Of a stretch of 64,000 nucleotides of DNA, positions 7,709 through 16,520 are shown in pieces (the first letter of the stretch is position 1; each line of letters begins with the position of its first letter). Where the stretch lies: contig NZ_JABRPL010000001.1 of the NCBI RefSeq assembly GCF_013249015.1, positions 606,318 through 670,317 on the forward strand. Reading direction: 5' to 3'. The position numbers and the translations under genes were made by a program. The notes under the pieces are model-generated. The model ran no database searches. It was not told the DNA's origin and worked only from the letters and a program-made list of their open reading frames with translations. The DNA is from Rathayibacter agropyri (GTDB taxonomy: Bacteria; Actinomycetota; Actinomycetes; Actinomycetales; Microbacteriaceae).

Positions 7709-8953
7709 TCAGAAGGCGGCGCGCGCGGACGCAGCGTCGGCGGCCGGATCGGCCACCGGCTCCCCACGATACAGGCTCTCGAAGGTGCTGATCGTGCGGT
7801 TGATGTCGTGCGCCGCGACGATGCGGAGGGAGGCGCGCTTCATCTCCTCGAACGCCTCGGGCGCGAGCGTGAGTGCTGTCGTCAGACGCTCGGCCAGGGC
7901 CTCGGCGCTGCCGGGCTCGAAGAGGTAGCCGTTCTCGCCGTCGTGCACGAGGTGCGGGAGGGCCATCGCGTCGGCGGCGACTACGGGGAGTGCCGACGCC
8001 ATCGCCTCCATCGTCGCAATGCTCTGCAGTTCGGCGATCGATGGCATGGCGAACACGGAGGCGCGGGTATATGCCTCTTTCAGCTCGGAGTCGGAGACGT
8101 AGCCGGTGAACCGCACGCGGTCGGAGATGCCCAGCGTGGAGGCGAGCTGCTGGAGGTTGCGCATCTGGTCCCCGCCACCGACGATCTCAAGCATCACGTC
8201 GAGCGACGGATCGAGCAGAGCGACGGCGCGTAGCAGGACATCGATGTGCTTTTCGCCGGTGACGCGGCCGACGAAGAGGATCACATTGCTCGAGCGCGGC
8301 GTGAAGTCGGGCGTGTAATTGTCGGCGTCGATCCCGCAGGAGATGGCGCGAACGCCCTGGAGTCCCGTGTACTTCTCAAGGAACTGCGCTGCCTTGCGGG
8401 TCGGCGTGGTGACCGCCTCCGCGCGCCCAAAGGTCCGGCGCGCCGCCCGCCACGCCATCTGCACGGCTTTGGCCTGGACGGCCTTGGGCAGGAGGGTGAA
8501 CTCGAGCATGTTCTCGGGCATGAAGTGGTTGGTACCGACAATCCGGATTCCGCGCTTAGCGGCCTCGATGCCAAGACCGCGGCCGACGATGATGTGTGAC
8601 TGGAAATGCACGACGTCCGGCTTCACCTCGTCGAGGATGCGTGCGCTGTTCTGACGTATCCGCCACGGCATCGCGAAGCGCAGCCAGTCGTGCGGAAACC
8701 AACGCCAGCTGTAGAGGCGGTGGAGGGTGACCCGCTGGCCCTCGTGGGTCTCGACCCTGGTGCCGCTCCAGCCGTCGGCCGAGGGCGCGATGACATGGAC
8801 CTCGTGGCCGCGCTGGGCGAGGCCGGCCGCCAGGCGCTCCGCGAACTTCGCGGCTCCGTTCACATTGGGAGCGAAGGTGTCGCAGCCAATCACGACCGTG
8901 AGCGGACGGGCATCGGACGACTTCGAGGGGAATTCGTCGCGGGAATCTGACAC
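7709..8953 (-). CDS. Family 4 glycosyltransferase (PimB/diacylglycerol-glycosyltransferase type)
   Basis: A GT-B fold retaining glycosyltransferase of 414 residues. The N-terminal domain begins LTVVIGCDTFAPNVNGAAKF, the usual nucleotide-independent half. The C-terminal donor-binding domain starts at VILFVGRVTGEKHIDVLLRA and carries the EX7E motif in SIAELQSIATMEAMAS. LVHDGENGYLFEPGS is also conserved. Actinobacterial relatives transfer mannose or glucose from nucleotide donors to membrane glycolipids, so a role in glycolipid or lipoglycan synthesis is inferred. It ends 17 bp before the 5' end of the right tRNA copy, and part of its C-terminal coding sequence is duplicated at 5444-5603. Confidence 0.88.
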   Translation of the reverse strand: MSDSRDEFPSKSSDARPLTVVIGCDTFAPNVNGAAKFAERLAAGLAQRGHEVHVIAPSADGWSGTRVETHEGQRVTLHRLYSWRWFPHDWLRFAMPWRIRQNSARILDEVKPDVVHFQSHIIVGRGLGIEAAKRGIRIVGTNHFMPENMLEFTLLPKAVQAKAVQMAWRAARRTFGRAEAVTTPTRKAAQFLEKYTGLQGVRAISCGIDADNYTPDFTPRSSNVILFVGRVTGEKHIDVLLRAVALLDPSLDVMLEIVGGGDQMRNLQQLASTLGISDRVRFTGYVSDSELKEAYTRASVFAMPSIAELQSIATMEAMASALPVVAADAMALPHLVHDGENGYLFEPGSAEALAERLTTALTLAPEAFEEMKRASLRIVAAHDINRTISTFESLYRGEPVADPAADAASARAAF

Positions 8954-9083
8954 GGGGTGGTCCTAACGGTGTCGTGCCGCTCGTGGAGAAAAGGGAGCGA
9001 TCGGCGGAGGTCGGTCTGTGTCGGGGTTCTCGGGCGATTCATTGTAGGCAGAGGACTTCTCAGCACCCAGGAGCACACGCCGC

Positions 9084-9986
9084 CTATCGCGCCTGAGGGT
9101 GATGCTTGGCGAGAAGGAACACGCCCGAAATGGCGACGGCTCCCGCAGCGATGAAAAGGGGGATCGCCCACGGAGCGGCGTACTCGGCCTCGCCCAGGAC
9201 GATGATCCCGATGGCGACGGCGACGAGCGGATCGATCACCGTGAGCCCGGCGACGACCAGGTCCGGCGGGCCGGTCGAGTACGCGTTCTGCACGAAGTAG
9301 CCGCCGAGCGCGGCCGCGGCCACGAGCGCCACGATGCAGACGACGGTCAGCGGATCGAACTCGGCGTACTTGATGCGGTTGAGGACCACCTTTGCCAGGG
9401 TCGCCACAAAGCCGTAGACCACTCCTGCTCCGACGATGTAGAAAAGCGCCTTCGCCCCGCGACGGAAGACGCGGAAGGCGACCACGAAGACCACGAGTAC
9501 GACGGCCAGAATCACGAGGATGGTGATCAACTCGGGCGTCCTAATCGCCTTGTCCACGGCGTTGAAGGCGGCAACGAGCACGAAGGTTCCCACGCCGCCC
9601 ACGCAGAGGATGACCGCGCGCACCGACGCCGCATTCAAGCGCACATGGCTGACCCGGGCATTGACGACGGCCGTGATCACGAGTGCGACGGCCCCGAGCG
9701 GCTGCACCACGATAAGTGGGGAGAAGCCGAGGCTCGTCAGCTGGAACACGATCGCGAGGCCCAGCAGGAGCGTCCCGATCACCCAGGACGGGCGGGAGAG
9801 CAGGGCGATCATCTGCCCGCCGCTGAGGCTCGACGAGCCGGAGCGCTTCGAGAACCGCTCCACCTTGGCGACCCCGCGATGCTGGAACTGCGCGCCAAGA
9901 GAGAGGAACACTGCGCCGACGAGGGCGATGGGAATGCCGATGAATTTCGCCGGATCGTTGAGAAGTTCGGCGAGATCGGCGGGCAT
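9084..9986 (-). CDS. DMT-superfamily transporter
   Basis: A 300-residue integral membrane protein with nine to ten hydrophobic helices in two related halves, typical of the drug/metabolite transporter superfamily. Useful stretches are GIPIALVGAVFLSLGAQFQH, LGLAIVFQLTSLGFSPLIVV and the second-half VAIGIIVLGEAEYAAPWAIP. The overall pattern resembles the NIPA-like branch. The ATG at 9986 (MPADLAELLND) is the first sensible start; the frame runs open much further upstream but only antisense to the deformylase. Substrate unknown. It is divergent from def, with about 100 bp between them that must hold both promoters. Confidence 0.8.
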   Translation of the reverse strand: MPADLAELLNDPAKFIGIPIALVGAVFLSLGAQFQHRGVAKVERFSKRSGSSSLSGGQMIALLSRPSWVIGTLLLGLAIVFQLTSLGFSPLIVVQPLGAVALVITAVVNARVSHVRLNAASVRAVILCVGGVGTFVLVAAFNAVDKAIRTPELITILVILAVVLVVFVVAFRVFRRGAKALFYIVGAGVVYGFVATLAKVVLNRIKYAEFDPLTVVCIVALVAAAALGGYFVQNAYSTGPPDLVVAGLTVIDPLVAVAIGIIVLGEAEYAAPWAIPLFIAAGAVAISGVFLLAKHHPQAR

Positions 9987-10088
9987 GGGGTCGACCCTAC
10001 CCAGATCGGGGGCGGGAGACCTCCGACGCACGGGGGACGGCGCAAGCTGAACGGACGATCGCCGTGGGGGTCCCACTACCCTGGCGGT

Positions 10089-10655
10089 ATGGCCGTCCTC
10101 CCCATCCGCATCGCCGGCGACCCTGTCCTGCACTCCCCCGCTGCTCCCGTCACCGAGTTCGACGACGCGCTGCGAAGCCTCGTCGCCGACATGTTCGAGA
10201 CGATGGACACCGCCCCCGGGGTCGGTCTCGCCGGGCCTCAGGTCGGCGTGCCACTGCGGCTGTTCGTGTACGACTACCCCGACGAGGACGGCACTTCCAG
10301 ACGCGGCGTCGCCATCAATCCCGAGCTCTTCGTGACGCCGACCGCACTCGGCGAGGCCGATGAGGAGACGGAGTCGGAGGGCTGCCTCTCCTTCCCGGGC
10401 GAGCGCTTCCCTCTGCGCCGCTCCGAGCGGGCGATCCTCCGCGCGGTCGATCTGGCGCACGAACCGTTCGAGATCGTTGCAGAGGGCTGGTTTGCGCGCG
10501 TGTTCCAGCACGAGTTCGACCACCTCGACGGTGTGCTCTACGTCGACCGCCTGGAGGACGAGTACCGCAAGCCCGTCGCCAAGATCATCCGCAAGCGCGG
10601 CTGGGGCCAACCTGGCGTCTCATGGCTGCCTGGCGTGGAGCACCTCGAAGACTGA
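10089..10655 (+). CDS. def: Peptide deformylase
   Basis: Removes the N-formyl group from nascent proteins in the cytoplasm. At 188 residues it is of normal length and has all three metalloenzyme motifs: GVGLAGPQVG (motif I), EGCLS with the metal-ligand Cys (motif II), and HEFDH with two His ligands and the catalytic Glu (motif III). The actinobacterial C-terminal extension, ending PGVEHLED, is present. The ATG at 10089 gives the usual start MAVLPIRIAGDPVL; the frame is open far upstream but that part is antisense to the transporter gene. Its stop abuts the stop of the next, convergent gene. Confidence 0.95.
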   Translation: MAVLPIRIAGDPVLHSPAAPVTEFDDALRSLVADMFETMDTAPGVGLAGPQVGVPLRLFVYDYPDEDGTSRRGVAINPELFVTPTALGEADEETESEGCLSFPGERFPLRRSERAILRAVDLAHEPFEIVAEGWFARVFQHEFDHLDGVLYVDRLEDEYRKPVAKIIRKRGWGQPGVSWLPGVEHLED

Positions 10656-11483
10656 CTAGGTCAGATCGACTCCGTGCACACCATTGTGGTGGCGGACCAC
10701 GGGGAAGGAGGCGGTGACGCTGCGGCCGACGCCGGGGGTGCGCTTCTCGGTCACGTCACCGCCGAAGAGGGCGGCGCGCTCGCGCAGTTCTGCCAGGGCG
10801 GGACTGTCGATCCGCTCGGTGAGGGAGCGCAGGTCGGCGTCGAAGGCGCTCAGGTCCTCTTCGGCGCCGCCGTGACGTTCGCGATCGTCGTCGACCTCGA
10901 CTCGCAGTCCCGTCGTGGTCCAGCGCGAACTGATGCGCACCTCGGTTCCGGCACCGCCCGTCGCGAGAGCGGACTCGAAGGCGTACTCGAGCACGCGCAA
11001 CACCGCCACTTCTGCCCCGTCCTGCAGCGGGAACGGCTCGCCGAACGACTCCTCGCGCACGCTCAGACCGCGCTCACGCGCACTCTCGATCAGCGGGACG
11101 GAGCCGCCGGTGCGCGGCAACTCGCCGGGATCGACGTTCGCGACTGTCGCGATGCGGCGCAGCTGAGCGAGAGAGGCCTCGGCAGCGCGCACTGCGCGCA
11201 CGGCAGAGCGCGAGGCAGCAGCCGGGTCGCGGTCCACGGTGAGTCGAACGCTCTCGGCCTCCTCGATGACGTGCGCGGCACTGCGGACGGCGAGCTGCTC
11301 TAACTCCCCCACGATGCGCAACCGCGCCTCCTGCTCGCCGACAGCCAGCTCCAGGCGAACGACGCGCGCTGCCTCCTCGGCTCGGCCCTCGGCCGCGCTG
11401 CGCTCGGCTGCGACAGCGCGCCGCCAGAGCACGACAGCCACGATCAGCGCGAGCAGGGCGAGGACGAGGACGACTTCGAGCAC
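10656..11483 (-). CDS. Membrane-anchored kinase-like protein lacking catalytic boxes
   Basis: A 275-residue protein that starts (GTG) with a single transmembrane helix, VVLVLALLALIVAVVLW. It continues with a long coiled-coil (AERSAAEGRAEEAARVVRLE) and a helical region like a histidine-kinase dimerisation domain (LRIVGELEQLAVRSAAHVIE). It ends in a degenerate GHKL-type domain. The latter resembles HATPase in VLRVLEYAFESALATGGAGT and RERAALFGGDVTEKRTPGVG, but no clear N, G1 and G2 box set with ATP-binding residues can be identified. It may be a signalling scaffold rather than an active kinase. No response regulator gene is adjacent. Confidence 0.7.
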   Translation of the reverse strand: MLEVVLVLALLALIVAVVLWRRAVAAERSAAEGRAEEAARVVRLELAVGEQEARLRIVGELEQLAVRSAAHVIEEAESVRLTVDRDPAAASRSAVRAVRAAEASLAQLRRIATVANVDPGELPRTGGSVPLIESARERGLSVREESFGEPFPLQDGAEVAVLRVLEYAFESALATGGAGTEVRISSRWTTTGLRVEVDDDRERHGGAEEDLSAFDADLRSLTERIDSPALAELRERAALFGGDVTEKRTPGVGRSVTASFPVVRHHNGVHGVDLT

Positions 11484-11607
11484 GACGGCCTCCGGAGCTG
11501 TTCGAGCGGATCGGCGCGGGGGACACCGGAGAGAGATGGTACTCGCGAGCCGGTCGGCAGACCTAAGCGGTCGGAAGGGATTGCGGAGTCTCGCAGCCGA
11601 GAGCGTG

Positions 11608-12714
11608 TCAGTGCCGAATGGAGCGCGTCACGGTGAAGCGGCGGTCGCGCGCCACGACCGTCGTCGGCCCGACCGCGCGGCGGAGTTCGGCCGGGTGTGC
11701 CAGGTGCGAGTTGAACACGGTCCAGAGCAGGCCGCCCGGGCGCAGCACCCGGCCGGCCGCGCGGAGCATCCGGCGCGCGACGAGATCGGTGACGGCGCCA
11801 TCGGAGTGAAAAGGCGGATTGCAGAGCACCGTGTCCACCGAGCCGGGCGCGAGCGTCGAGGCGTTGTCGTCGCGGAGTACGTGCACAGCCACTCCGTTCG
11901 CCGCAGCCGTCGCGCGGGCCGACTCGACCGCGATCCGCGAAGTGTCGGTGGCGGTCACCGCGATGTCGGGACGTGAGCGGGCCAGGACCGTGGCGAGGAT
12001 CCCGGTTCCGCAGCCGAGGTCAAGGGCCGTGCCCGCCGGCAGCGAGCCGAGGTCGAGGGCGTCGAGGAGCGCGCGCGTGCCGAGGTCGAGCCGGGCGCCG
12101 GCGAAGGCGCCGGGCAGAGCGACCACCTCCAGGGCGAGCCCGTTCAGGTGACGACGCTCAGGTGCGGGAGCGAGTGGCTGCTGGACGCGGGCGTCGCGTG
12201 CCAGAAGTGCGCGCGACTTCTGCCGGGCGAGGGAGATGTCGACCCGCTCGTAGCGCTCGCCGAGGAGGTCGTTCATCGAGTGGGTCATGTGCTTGATCCG
12301 ACCCGCGCCGATGAGGGTCGCCGACGGATTCGCGAGCGCGACCTCGGCGGTGAGGGCGGCCAGCGCGTCGAGCGAGCGCGGTAGGCGCAGCAGCACGGTG
12401 TCGGCGTCGCGGACCGCCTGCGCAGCCGATTCGACGATCTCGATCGGGGCGACCTCAATTCCCGATCCGCGCACCGCCTCCGCGTTGAGGGCCAGCGCCC
12501 GCTCCGCGGTGATCGAATCCTGCACCACGCGCACGGAACGGCCCTCGGCAGCGAGGCCAAGGCTGAGCGCTCCGTAGGCGTCGCCGACGACGGCGACCCG
12601 TCTGTGGTCGGGGGCGAGGTCGAGCAGCAGACGATCGCTCGCATCTACGGCGACGAGCGCGGGAGACTCGACGTCTGGGCGGCGGCGAACAAGGCCAAGC
12701 ACGTCCTCGCGCAT
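11608..12714 (-). CDS. Class I methyltransferase, RsmC/RlmG type
   Basis: A 368-residue protein with two methyltransferase-like halves. The C-terminal half is catalytic: SAM-binding ALDLGCGTGILATVLA and the base-methylating motif DTVLCNPPFHSDG. The N-terminal half has a degenerate Rossmann fold, as in RsmC and RlmG, which N2-methylate guanines in 16S and 23S rRNA. Length fits RlmG (about 375). The exact target nucleotide cannot be decided. The ATG at 12714 lies just beyond the terminator of tRNA-Asn; it is probably transcribed on its own. Confidence 0.82.
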   Translation of the reverse strand: MREDVLGLVRRRPDVESPALVAVDASDRLLLDLAPDHRRVAVVGDAYGALSLGLAAEGRSVRVVQDSITAERALALNAEAVRGSGIEVAPIEIVESAAQAVRDADTVLLRLPRSLDALAALTAEVALANPSATLIGAGRIKHMTHSMNDLLGERYERVDISLARQKSRALLARDARVQQPLAPAPERRHLNGLALEVVALPGAFAGARLDLGTRALLDALDLGSLPAGTALDLGCGTGILATVLARSRPDIAVTATDTSRIAVESARATAAANGVAVHVLRDDNASTLAPGSVDTVLCNPPFHSDGAVTDLVARRMLRAAGRVLRPGGLLWTVFNSHLAHPAELRRAVGPTTVVARDRRFTVTRSIRH

Positions 12715-12777
12715 CGCGCCTTCCCGTCGCTGGCGTCCGCCCGGAGGACGAGCGGGCAGGAAAAAGGGCCGGGCAGG

Positions 12778-12809
12778 AAAAAGGGCCCGAGAGTGGAGTC
12801 TCAGGCCCT
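12778..12809 (-). terminator. Rho-independent terminator after tRNA-Asn
   Basis: Read on the minus strand, GGGCCTGAGA pairs with TCTCGGGCCC across a short loop and is followed by TTTTT. It begins a few bases after the tRNA-Asn 3' end. A second GGCCC-T5 element follows closely. It separates the tRNA from the methyltransferase gene. Confidence 0.8.
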
Positions 12810-12812
12810 TCG

Positions 12813-12885
12813 CTCCCCGACTTGGACTCGAACCAAGAACCTATCGGTTAACAGCCGATTGCTCTGCCAATTGAGCTATCGAGGA
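12813..12885 (-). tRNA. tRNA-Asn (GTT anticodon)
   Basis: Cloverleaf with acceptor pairing TCCTCGA/TCGGGGA, D-arm AGCTCAATTGGCAGAGC, anticodon loop CTGTTAA with anticodon GTT, and T-loop GGTTCGAGTCC. The discriminator is G and no CCA is encoded. It is followed by a strong terminator. Confidence 0.95.
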
Positions 12886-12997
12886 TCATCCGACCACCCG
12901 GAGGCGATCGACGGGTTTACTTTACCAAAGTCCCCCAGAACACCAAATCCGCCCGTCTCACGATGCTCGCGGGGACGCGTCAGTAGCCGGCGCGAGG

Positions 12998-13921
12998 TCA
13001 GTAGCCAGCGCGAGGGTCGACGCGGCCGAGGAGCGGGGCGCCGGCGGCGAATGCCTCGACGTTGGCGCGGACCCGCTCGGCCAGGAGCGGCGCAGTCATC
13101 TCGGGAGTATCTGCGCTGTGCGGCGTGATGAGGCAACGGGGCTCGCTCCAGAGCGGATGCCCGTCAGGCAGCGGCTCGGGATCCGTCACGTCCAGAGCGG
13201 CTCCGGCCAACCGTCCCTCCGCCAGGGCGACGACGAGCGCGTCGGTGTCGATGAGGCTCCCCCGCGCGATGTTCACCAGCACGGCACGCTCGGGCAGGCA
13301 CGCAAGCACGTCCGCGTCGACCAGGCGCTCTGTTCCCGAGGTCGCGGCGGCGGCCAGCACGAGCACATCGGCGTCCTCGACCACCTCGGGCAGGCTCGCG
13401 CTCGCGACCGTCCGCTCGGCCCCCGGCACCGGCTCGTCCCCACGGCGCACCACGGTCACCCGGCACTCGAAGACGCTGAGCAGCCGCAGCAGCTCGAGGG
13501 CAATGCCTCCCGCTCCGACGATCACGACCGAGGCGCGGTGCAGAGTGACCGCGCGCTTCTCGCCCCAGGAGGAGGCGCGCGCCCGCTCGGGCAGGAAGCG
13601 CAGCAGAGCCAGCACGAGTGCCAGGGCGTGCTCGGCGACCGGCTCCGAATACGCGCCCTTGGCGCTGGTCCAGACGACATCGGCGTCGGAGGCGGCGAGC
13701 ATCGGGGCGAACACGTCGACCCCGGCCCACGGCAGCTGCACCCAGCGGATCGACGGATGCTTCTCGAGCACCGCGGCCAGCTCGTCGGCGCGGCCGTAGG
13801 ACAGCCAGAGCAGCCCGTCGGGGCGCTGGTCGAGTCCGACGACGGTGCCGCCGGCAGACTCGATCGCCTCGGTGAACACCGGCTTGGCCCGTGGGAGCAC
13901 CGCCACCCTTGGAGCGCTCAC
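12998..13921 (-). CDS. D-isomer-specific 2-hydroxyacid dehydrogenase
   Basis: An NAD(P)-dependent dehydrogenase of 307 residues. The Rossmann nucleotide-binding motif is VVIVGAGGIALELL. The catalytic triad is the Arg of VNIARGSLID, the Glu of LDVTDPEPLPDGHPLW and the His of LITPHSADTPE. The N-terminal catalytic domain is short, as in the phosphoglycerate dehydrogenase-like enzymes of this class. Its GTG start overlaps the stop of the upstream ABC ATPase by four bases (GTGA), so it is the last gene of the importer operon. That link suggests it acts on an imported compound, but the substrate is unknown. Confidence 0.85.
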   Translation of the reverse strand: MSAPRVAVLPRAKPVFTEAIESAGGTVVGLDQRPDGLLWLSYGRADELAAVLEKHPSIRWVQLPWAGVDVFAPMLAASDADVVWTSAKGAYSEPVAEHALALVLALLRFLPERARASSWGEKRAVTLHRASVVIVGAGGIALELLRLLSVFECRVTVVRRGDEPVPGAERTVASASLPEVVEDADVLVLAAAATSGTERLVDADVLACLPERAVLVNIARGSLIDTDALVVALAEGRLAGAALDVTDPEPLPDGHPLWSEPRCLITPHSADTPEMTAPLLAERVRANVEAFAAGAPLLGRVDPRAGY

Positions 13922-14802
13922 TGCTCCGCCGCCTCAACGCGGTGCGCCCGGGAGGAGTCGAACCGCTCGTACTCGGCGAACGCGGCCCCGAGTTCGCGCA
14001 CGTAGGGGTGCCGTGCCTCGACCAGCACGTCGAGCAACGGCCCGTGGGCGACGACCTCGCCGCCGACCAGCACGGCGATCCGATCGGTCGCCCGGCTCAG
14101 CACGTCGACGTCGTGACTGACCACGACCGCCGCGAACCCGTCCTGCCGCCGCAGGTCGGCCAGCAGGTCGACAATCGACTCCCGAACGGTCGCGTCGATG
14201 CCCGAGGTCGGCTCGTCGGCGATGAGCACCGTCGGGCCAAGCACCAGCGCGCGAGCGATGGCGACGCGCTGGCGCTGCCCGCTCGAGAGTTCGTACGGGT
14301 AGCGGTCGAGGAGGAACAGCGGCAGGTGCACAGAGTCGAGCAGGGTTGCCACGCGCATCGCGGCGGCCTTCGGGTCGTAGTGCCGGTCGCGGAGGAAGAT
14401 CGGCTCGGCGATCAGCTCCGAGACGGTCAGCTCCGGGCGAAGTGTCGCCCCGGCGTCCTGCGCGAGGTGCGCAACATCGACGGTGAAGCGCTTGACGTCA
14501 CGGGCGGGGAGCGAGCGGAGGCGGTGGCCCGCCACGATCGCGTCTCCCCCAATAATGGCGGGTCGGATGCGGCCACCATCGCCACCGAGCCCAGCACCAC
14601 CGAGCCCAGCACCACCAAGGACCCGCGCCAGCGTTGACTTGCCCGAGCCGCTGCCACCGAGGATCCCGAGTACCTCGCCAGGCTCGACCCGCAGGCTGAC
14701 GCCTCGCAGCGCCGTCCACCTGCGGCTGATGCCGTGGGGTGGATACTCGACGCTGAGGTCGTCGATGATGATCGGGGCCGGATCCTCGGCGGTGCGGCTC
14801 AC
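13918..14802 (-). CDS. Peptide-type ABC transporter ATPase (third ATPase)
   Basis: A 294-residue ATPase of the oligopeptide/nickel importer class: Walker A GGSGSGKSTLARVL, signature LSSGQRQRVAIARAL, Walker B TVLIADEPTSGID, and H-loop VVSHDVD. Just after Walker A is a Gly-rich insertion GGAGLGGAGLGGDGG encoded by a tandem 15-bp repeat, which is unusual. The gene follows a fused two-ATPase gene with an overlapping start/stop, so the operon has three nucleotide-binding domains. It may be a duplicated DppF-like subunit. It lacks the C-terminal cysteines sometimes seen in this family. Confidence 0.85.
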   Translation of the reverse strand: MSRTAEDPAPIIIDDLSVEYPPHGISRRWTALRGVSLRVEPGEVLGILGGSGSGKSTLARVLGGAGLGGAGLGGDGGRIRPAIIGGDAIVAGHRLRSLPARDVKRFTVDVAHLAQDAGATLRPELTVSELIAEPIFLRDRHYDPKAAAMRVATLLDSVHLPLFLLDRYPYELSSGQRQRVAIARALVLGPTVLIADEPTSGIDATVRESIVDLLADLRRQDGFAAVVVSHDVDVLSRATDRIAVLVGGEVVAHGPLLDVLVEARHPYVRELGAAFAEYERFDSSRAHRVEAAEQ

Positions 14803-16520
14803 GCCCGGCGCTCCGCCGCGACGATGGAGTGCAACAGCTCGCGGCGCGTGGCCTGCTCGACCGGGTCCGGCACCGGCAGAGAGGCGAGCAGTCGCTGAGT
14901 GTAGGGGTGCTTCGGCGCCGCGAGCACCTCGGCTCCCGTGCCCTCTTCGACCAACTCACCGCGGTAGAGCACCGCTATGCGATCGGCCAGCAGGTCGACC
15001 ACGGCGAGGTCGTGGCTGATGAACAGCGAGGCGAAACCGAACTCACGCTGGAGCTCGGCGAAGAGCTCGAGCACGCGCGCCTGGACCGACACGTCCAGGG
15101 CCGACGTCGGCTCATCGGCGATCAGCAGCTTCGGCCCGAGCGCGAGGGCGCGGGCGAGGCTGGCGCGCTGGCGCTGCCCTCCCGAGAGCTCGTGCGGGTA
15201 GCGGTCACCGTAGGAGCGCGGGAGCTGCACCGCCTCGAGCAACTCATCGACCCGACCGCGGGCGGCTCGGGCGTCGCCGGCCCGCCCGTGCACGATCAGC
15301 GGCTCAGCGACGCACTCGGCGATGGTGAGCAGCGGATTGAAGCTCGACGCCGGATCCTGGAACACGAAGCCGATGCCGCCGCGGACGGGGCGGAAGGCGC
15401 GCTCGCGGATGCCGCGCATCTCCTGACCGAGCACCCGCAGCGAGCCACCGGTGACCGAAGTCAGGCCGGCGATCGCTCGGCCGATGGTCGTCTTGCCCGA
15501 GCCGCTCTCGCCTACCAGGCCGAGCACCTCCCCCGCGCGGATGCGGAACGAGACGCCGTCGACCGCGACGAAGCCGGGACGTCCGAGTCGGCCGGGGTAC
15601 TGGATCCGCAGACCGTCGGCCTCGACCAGGGTCTCGGTCTCGGGCGCCTCGGCGCGCTCGATGGCGCGGACACGGGCACGCTCAACACCCTGACCCACGT
15701 GCGGCACCGCGGCGAGGAGCGTGCGCGTGTACTCGGCCTTCGGCGACGAGAACAGCTCGGCGACACTCGCCTCCTCGACGAGCTCGCCCTGGTACATCAC
15801 GGCGACGCGGTCGGCGAGGTCGGCAACGACACCCATGTTGTGGGTGATCAGCACGATCGAAGTGCCGAACTCGTCACGGCAGCGCCGGAGCAGGTCGAGG
15901 ATTTCGGCCTGCACCGTCACGTCGAGAGCAGTGGTCGGCTCGTCGGCGACGATGAGGCCCGGGTCGAGCACCAGCGCCATCGCGATGACGACGCGCTGCT
16001 TCTGCCCGCCCGAGAACTGGTGCGGGTAGTAGTCCACCCGCTTCTCCGGCTCGGGGATGCCGACGGTGCGCAAGATGTCGATCGCCCGCTGCCGCGCCTC
16101 CTTCTTCGTCACGGAGCCGTGGGCGCGGAGCCCCTCGGCGATCTGCCAGCCGACGGTGAACACGGGGTTGAGGGCCGTTCCCGGCTCCTGGAACACCATC
16201 GCGACGTCCGTGCCGCGTAGCTCGCGCAGGCGCGCCGTCGGCACGGACACGACGTCGGTGGCCGAACTCCCGTCCTTCTTCGAGAGCAGTACCACTCCGG
16301 AGGCGGTCGCCGTTTCGGGCAGCAGGCCCAGGATCGTCTTCGCGGTCACGGTCTTGCCGCTGCCGGACTCGCCGACGATGGCGAGGACCTCGCCGCGCTC
16401 GACGCGAAGGCTGACTCCGGCAACGGCGCGGACGGCTCCGCGGTCGCTCGCGAACGCGACCTTGAGGTCCCTGATGTCAACGATCGGGCGAGCGTCGTGA
16501 TCCACCGTCCGGTCCCTCAT
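14799..16520 (-). CDS. Fused DppD-DppF-type ABC ATPase
   Basis: Two complete nucleotide-binding domains in one 573-residue chain, powering peptide-type import. Domain 1: GESGSGKTVTAKTILG, FSGGQKQRVVIAMAL, GLIVADEPTTALD. Domain 2: GESGSGKTTIGRAIAG, LSGGQRQRASLARAL, KLLIADEPTSALD. Each domain ends in the family's oligopeptide-transporter extension (YTRTLLAAVPHVG and YTQRLLASLPVPD). The ATG at 16520 (MRDRTVDHDAR) is chosen because it overlaps the permease stop as ATGA; the frame is open further but antisense. It is coupled at its 3' end to the third ATPase. Confidence 0.92.
   Translation of the reverse strand: MRDRTVDHDARPIVDIRDLKVAFASDRGAVRAVAGVSLRVERGEVLAIVGESGSGKTVTAKTILGLLPETATASGVVLLSKKDGSSATDVVSVPTARLRELRGTDVAMVFQEPGTALNPVFTVGWQIAEGLRAHGSVTKKEARQRAIDILRTVGIPEPEKRVDYYPHQFSGGQKQRVVIAMALVLDPGLIVADEPTTALDVTVQAEILDLLRRCRDEFGTSIVLITHNMGVVADLADRVAVMYQGELVEEASVAELFSSPKAEYTRTLLAAVPHVGQGVERARVRAIERAEAPETETLVEADGLRIQYPGRLGRPGFVAVDGVSFRIRAGEVLGLVGESGSGKTTIGRAIAGLTSVTGGSLRVLGQEMRGIRERAFRPVRGGIGFVFQDPASSFNPLLTIAECVAEPLIVHGRAGDARAARGRVDELLEAVQLPRSYGDRYPHELSGGQRQRASLARALALGPKLLIADEPTSALDVSVQARVLELFAELQREFGFASLFISHDLAVVDLLADRIAVLYRGELVEEGTGAEVLAAPKHPYTQRLLASLPVPDPVEQATRRELLHSIVAAERRA

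Noticed and set aside
9099-10088. Upstream extension of peptide deformylase
   Set aside because: The extension is antisense to the DMT transporter; the deformylase fold starts at 10089.
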